Of a DNA stretch of 7,665 nt, positions 6,895 to 7,665 are shown in pieces. The notes below the pieces were generated by a model, which was not told where the DNA came from, did not search any database, and saw nothing but the letters and a program-made list of their open reading frames with translations. The first letter of the stretch is position 1; the number at the start of each line of letters is the position of its first letter. The translations under genes were made by a program, and so were the position numbers. Origin of the DNA: JBBSIG01 sp038232215 (GTDB lineage Bacteria > Actinomycetota > Thermoleophilia > Gaiellales > Gaiellaceae); assembly GCA_038232215.1 (NCBI GenBank), contig JBBSIG010000124.1, forward strand, positions 1-7,665, in the 5' to 3' direction.

Positions 6895-6957
6895 GAGTTT
6901 TCCACCGCCTGTGGAAGATCCCTCCTGGGAGGGATGCCCCAAGGCGGCGGAAAACTC
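6895..6957. terminator. Nested long hairpin after the LuxR-type gene, possible terminator without T-tail
   Basis: Outer arms 6895-6909 (GAGTTTTCCACCGCC) and 6943-6957 (GGCGGCGGAAAACTC) pair over 15 positions with a single A/C mismatch at 6904/6948; on the opposite strand this becomes a G-T wobble. T6910/A6942 and TGG 6912-6914 with CCA 6939-6941 extend the stem. Inside is a perfect 8-bp inverted repeat, ATCCCTCC (6918-6925) and GGAGGGAT (6928-6935). An alternative small hairpin, TTCCAC (6900-6905) with GTGGAA (6911-6916), competes with the outer left arm. It begins 14 bases after the regulator stop, a typical terminator place, but there is no T-run. T-less hairpin terminators have been proposed in actinobacteria. 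A mobile-element remnant or protein-binding site are alternatives. Confidence 0.5.
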
Positions 6958-7013
6958 AGACTACGTGCGCTCTACCAGGAATACGCGCCACCGGCGAGCG
7001 GCGCGCGAGAGAT

Positions 7014-7029
7014 CAAGCTCATGAGCTTG
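7014..7029. repeat. Perfect 16-bp palindrome
   Basis: CAAGCTCATGAGCTTG is exactly self-complementary, with no spacer. It lies 112 bases before the GTG of the last gene. Size and symmetry suit a dimeric repressor or activator operator; as RNA it would fold poorly because there is no loop, which favours a DNA-level role. No second copy was seen in the window. Confidence 0.4.
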
Positions 7030-7037
7030 CGCATGAA

Positions 7038-7095
7038 GACGAACTCCTCGTCTAGGGGACTGACGGCACGGACGAGGATATACCCCTTTCGAGGG
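7038..7095 (+). promoter_or_regulatory. Candidate structured mRNA leader with competing stems and possible pseudoknot
   Basis: TCCTCGTC (7045-7052) pairs perfectly with GACGAGGA (7071-7078), 8 bp. Within that loop, AGGGG (7054-7058) pairs with CCCCT (7083-7087) beyond the stem, giving H-type pseudoknot geometry. Two local hairpins exclude these pairings: GACGA (7038-7042) with TCGTC (7048-7052), and CCCT (7084-7087) with AGGG (7092-7095) around a TTCG loop. TCCTC at 7045-7049 can also pair with GAGGA (7129-7133) in the downstream ribosome binding site. Such a set of exclusive pairings is what a riboswitch, thermosensor or protein-controlled leader shows. It matches no riboswitch class I recognise. 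Base pairing is seen; function is inferred. Confidence 0.35.
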
Positions 7096-7104
7096 AGAAG
7101 CAAG

Positions 7105-7127
7105 GACGTTCAGTAAAGGCGCACGTC
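7105..7127 (+). promoter_or_regulatory. Stem next to the ribosome binding site
   Basis: GACGT (7105-7109) and ACGTC (7123-7127) form a 5-bp stem with a 13-base loop, ending directly before the GGAGGA ribosome binding site. It could hold that site open or take part in leader switching; five pairs alone are weak evidence. Confidence 0.25.
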
Positions 7128-7133
7128 GGAGGA
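7128..7133 (+). promoter_or_regulatory. Ribosome binding site of the last gene
   Basis: GGAGGA lies 8 bases before GTG at 7142. It is a strong site with ideal spacing and decides this start. Its GAGGA part is complementary to TCCTC at 7045-7049. Confidence 0.8.
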
Positions 7134-7141
7134 TTGCACCT

Positions 7142-7665
7142 GTGGCATCGTTTAAGGATCGCTGGCAAAGCCTGAAGGTCCCCGCCTACGTAGGAGCGGT
7201 GGCCACCCTTGCCGCCTCGCTTGCGATTCTCCTCGCCACGCTGGGCTACACGTTGGGCAACGTCTGGGTGACGCTGGGCCTCGCTGGTATAGCTGGCTTC
7301 TCTGAGCGAGGTCGCGTCAAACTCGGCAGCAACGTGGAGGAGTCGATTTCGCTTCTTCCGACCCTATTTGCGGCGCTCCTGTTCGGGCCACTCGCGGCAA
7401 TGGTGGTCTTCGCCGCCTCCATGCTCGGGGATCTAAAACGACCCTACCTCCCCAAGCTCCTGTATGCGAGTAGTCGCGCGATCACCGGCGGACTCACCGG
7501 GATCGCCGCGCAAGGAGTGGAAAGGGTCGGCACGAGCTCGTTCGGTTCGGTCGTGGTGGCGGCCGCGCTGGCTGCAACTCTCGCCCAGTCTGTTGACGTT
7601 GCCTTCGCATCTCTAACGTTCAAGCTCCGCGGTCACGGCGGGATGCTGAAGGCGGCTCGAAGCTA
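7142..7665 (+). CDS. Multi-pass membrane protein, probable N-terminal sensor domain of a signalling protein (3' partial)
   Basis: 174 codons are visible from a GTG start and the frame is still open at the window end. After a short basic N-terminus (MASFKDRWQSLKV) hydrophobic segments lie at about 14-35, 40-53, 68-94, 105-124 and 133-160, separated by short charged loops such as SERGRVKLGSNVEE (54-67) and GDLKRPYLPKLLYASSRA (96-113). A five-to-six-helix block with an ALLFGPLAA stretch and an arginine/proline loop followed by a small-residue helix resembles the membrane domains attached to HD-GYP or GGDEF output domains in actinobacteria; this is pattern recall, and the output domain is beyond the window. 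Codon use includes ATA, CTA, TTT, AGT and AAA, rarer in the transport genes, suggesting a different origin or weaker expression. It is preceded by the structured region at 6882-7141. A plain membrane protein or a histidine kinase sensor is possible too. Confidence 0.75.
   Translation, partial: MASFKDRWQSLKVPAYVGAVATLAASLAILLATLGYTLGNVWVTLGLAGIAGFSERGRVKLGSNVEESISLLPTLFAALLFGPLAAMVVFAASMLGDLKRPYLPKLLYASSRAITGGLTGIAAQGVERVGTSSFGSVVVAAALAATLAQSVDVAFASLTFKLRGHGGMLKAARS

Larger units (their letters stand above)
6882..7141 (+). other. 260-base non-coding stretch rich in inverted repeats
   Basis: No credible gene on either strand. It contains a nested 63-base hairpin (6895-6957), GC-rich stems at 6965-7005, a perfect 16-bp palindrome (7014-7029), several mutually exclusive stems (7038-7095), a stem at 7105-7127 and a strong ribosome binding site (7128-7133). 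This much pairing suggests a terminator for the regulator gene followed by a structured 5' leader of the next gene. A frame from ATG 6934 to TAA 7114-7116 (60 codons; 7021 is an internal ATG) looks incidental. Confidence 0.6.

Noticed and set aside
6895..6957. Integron attC site
   Set aside because: The long imperfect hairpin shape is similar, but the conserved GTTRRRY and RYYYAAC core boxes are not at the ends, and no integrase or cassette array is visible.
6943..6992. tRNA-like GGTAGAGCGCACG on the - strand
   Set aside because: It resembles a D-arm, but there is no matching 5' D-stem half, no T-arm GTTCGA and no acceptor stem.
6934..7116. Small 60-codon frame, or a shorter leader peptide from ATG 7021
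   Set aside because: The first ATG lies inside the hairpin with Shine-Dalgarno-like bases too close, the second lies inside the palindrome with no good site, and the translation is Arg/Ser-rich without a recognisable pattern.
6958..7141. Known c-di-GMP riboswitch upstream of the membrane protein gene
   Set aside because: The conserved sequence blocks of the c-di-GMP classes I can recall are absent, so no known class is assigned.

Overview
The window comes from a high-GC bacterium. GC- or C-ending codons dominate, GTG and TTG starts are common, and Shine-Dalgarno sequences are often missing at coupled or possibly leaderless starts. These traits, with the style of the lipoprotein, the small LuxR-type regulator and the final membrane protein, fit a high-GC actinobacterium, perhaps Thermoleophilia (Gaiellales/Solirubrobacterales). 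This placement is an inference from sequence character, not a database match. All genes called are on the + strand.

Positions 1-4651 hold an almost complete Opp/Dpp-type peptide ABC importer operon. In order it encodes the C-terminal part of a solute-binding protein (start lies before the window), permease DppB, permease DppC, ATPase DppD and ATPase DppF. The four membrane and ATPase genes overlap by 4, 14 and 4 bases and three of their starts lack a clear Shine-Dalgarno sequence, which points to translational coupling. A second, divergent family-5 binding lipoprotein (4750-6456) follows after 98 bases with its own strong ribosome binding site. One permease may therefore be served by two receptors with different ligand preferences.

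Positions 6552-6881 encode a 109-residue single-domain LuxR/GerE-type DNA-binding protein with no receiver or ligand domain. Positions 6882-7141 hold no convincing gene but are full of inverted repeats: a nested 63-base hairpin, a perfect 16-bp palindrome, and a set of mutually exclusive stems, including a possible pseudoknot, leading up to a strong ribosome binding site. That site starts a multi-pass membrane protein at 7142 that runs off the window end. It looks like the N-terminal membrane-sensor half of a signalling protein (HD-GYP or GGDEF type is a guess), and its codon use is looser than in the transporter genes.

The most unusual items are RNA-level: a perfect 17-bp hairpin that places the dppB start codon in its loop, and the structured leader before the last gene. 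A protein-level oddity is the replacement by serine of one of the four C-terminal cysteines in DppD that usually hold an iron-sulfur cluster, while DppF keeps all four. No CRISPR array, insertion sequence, tRNA or rRNA was seen.
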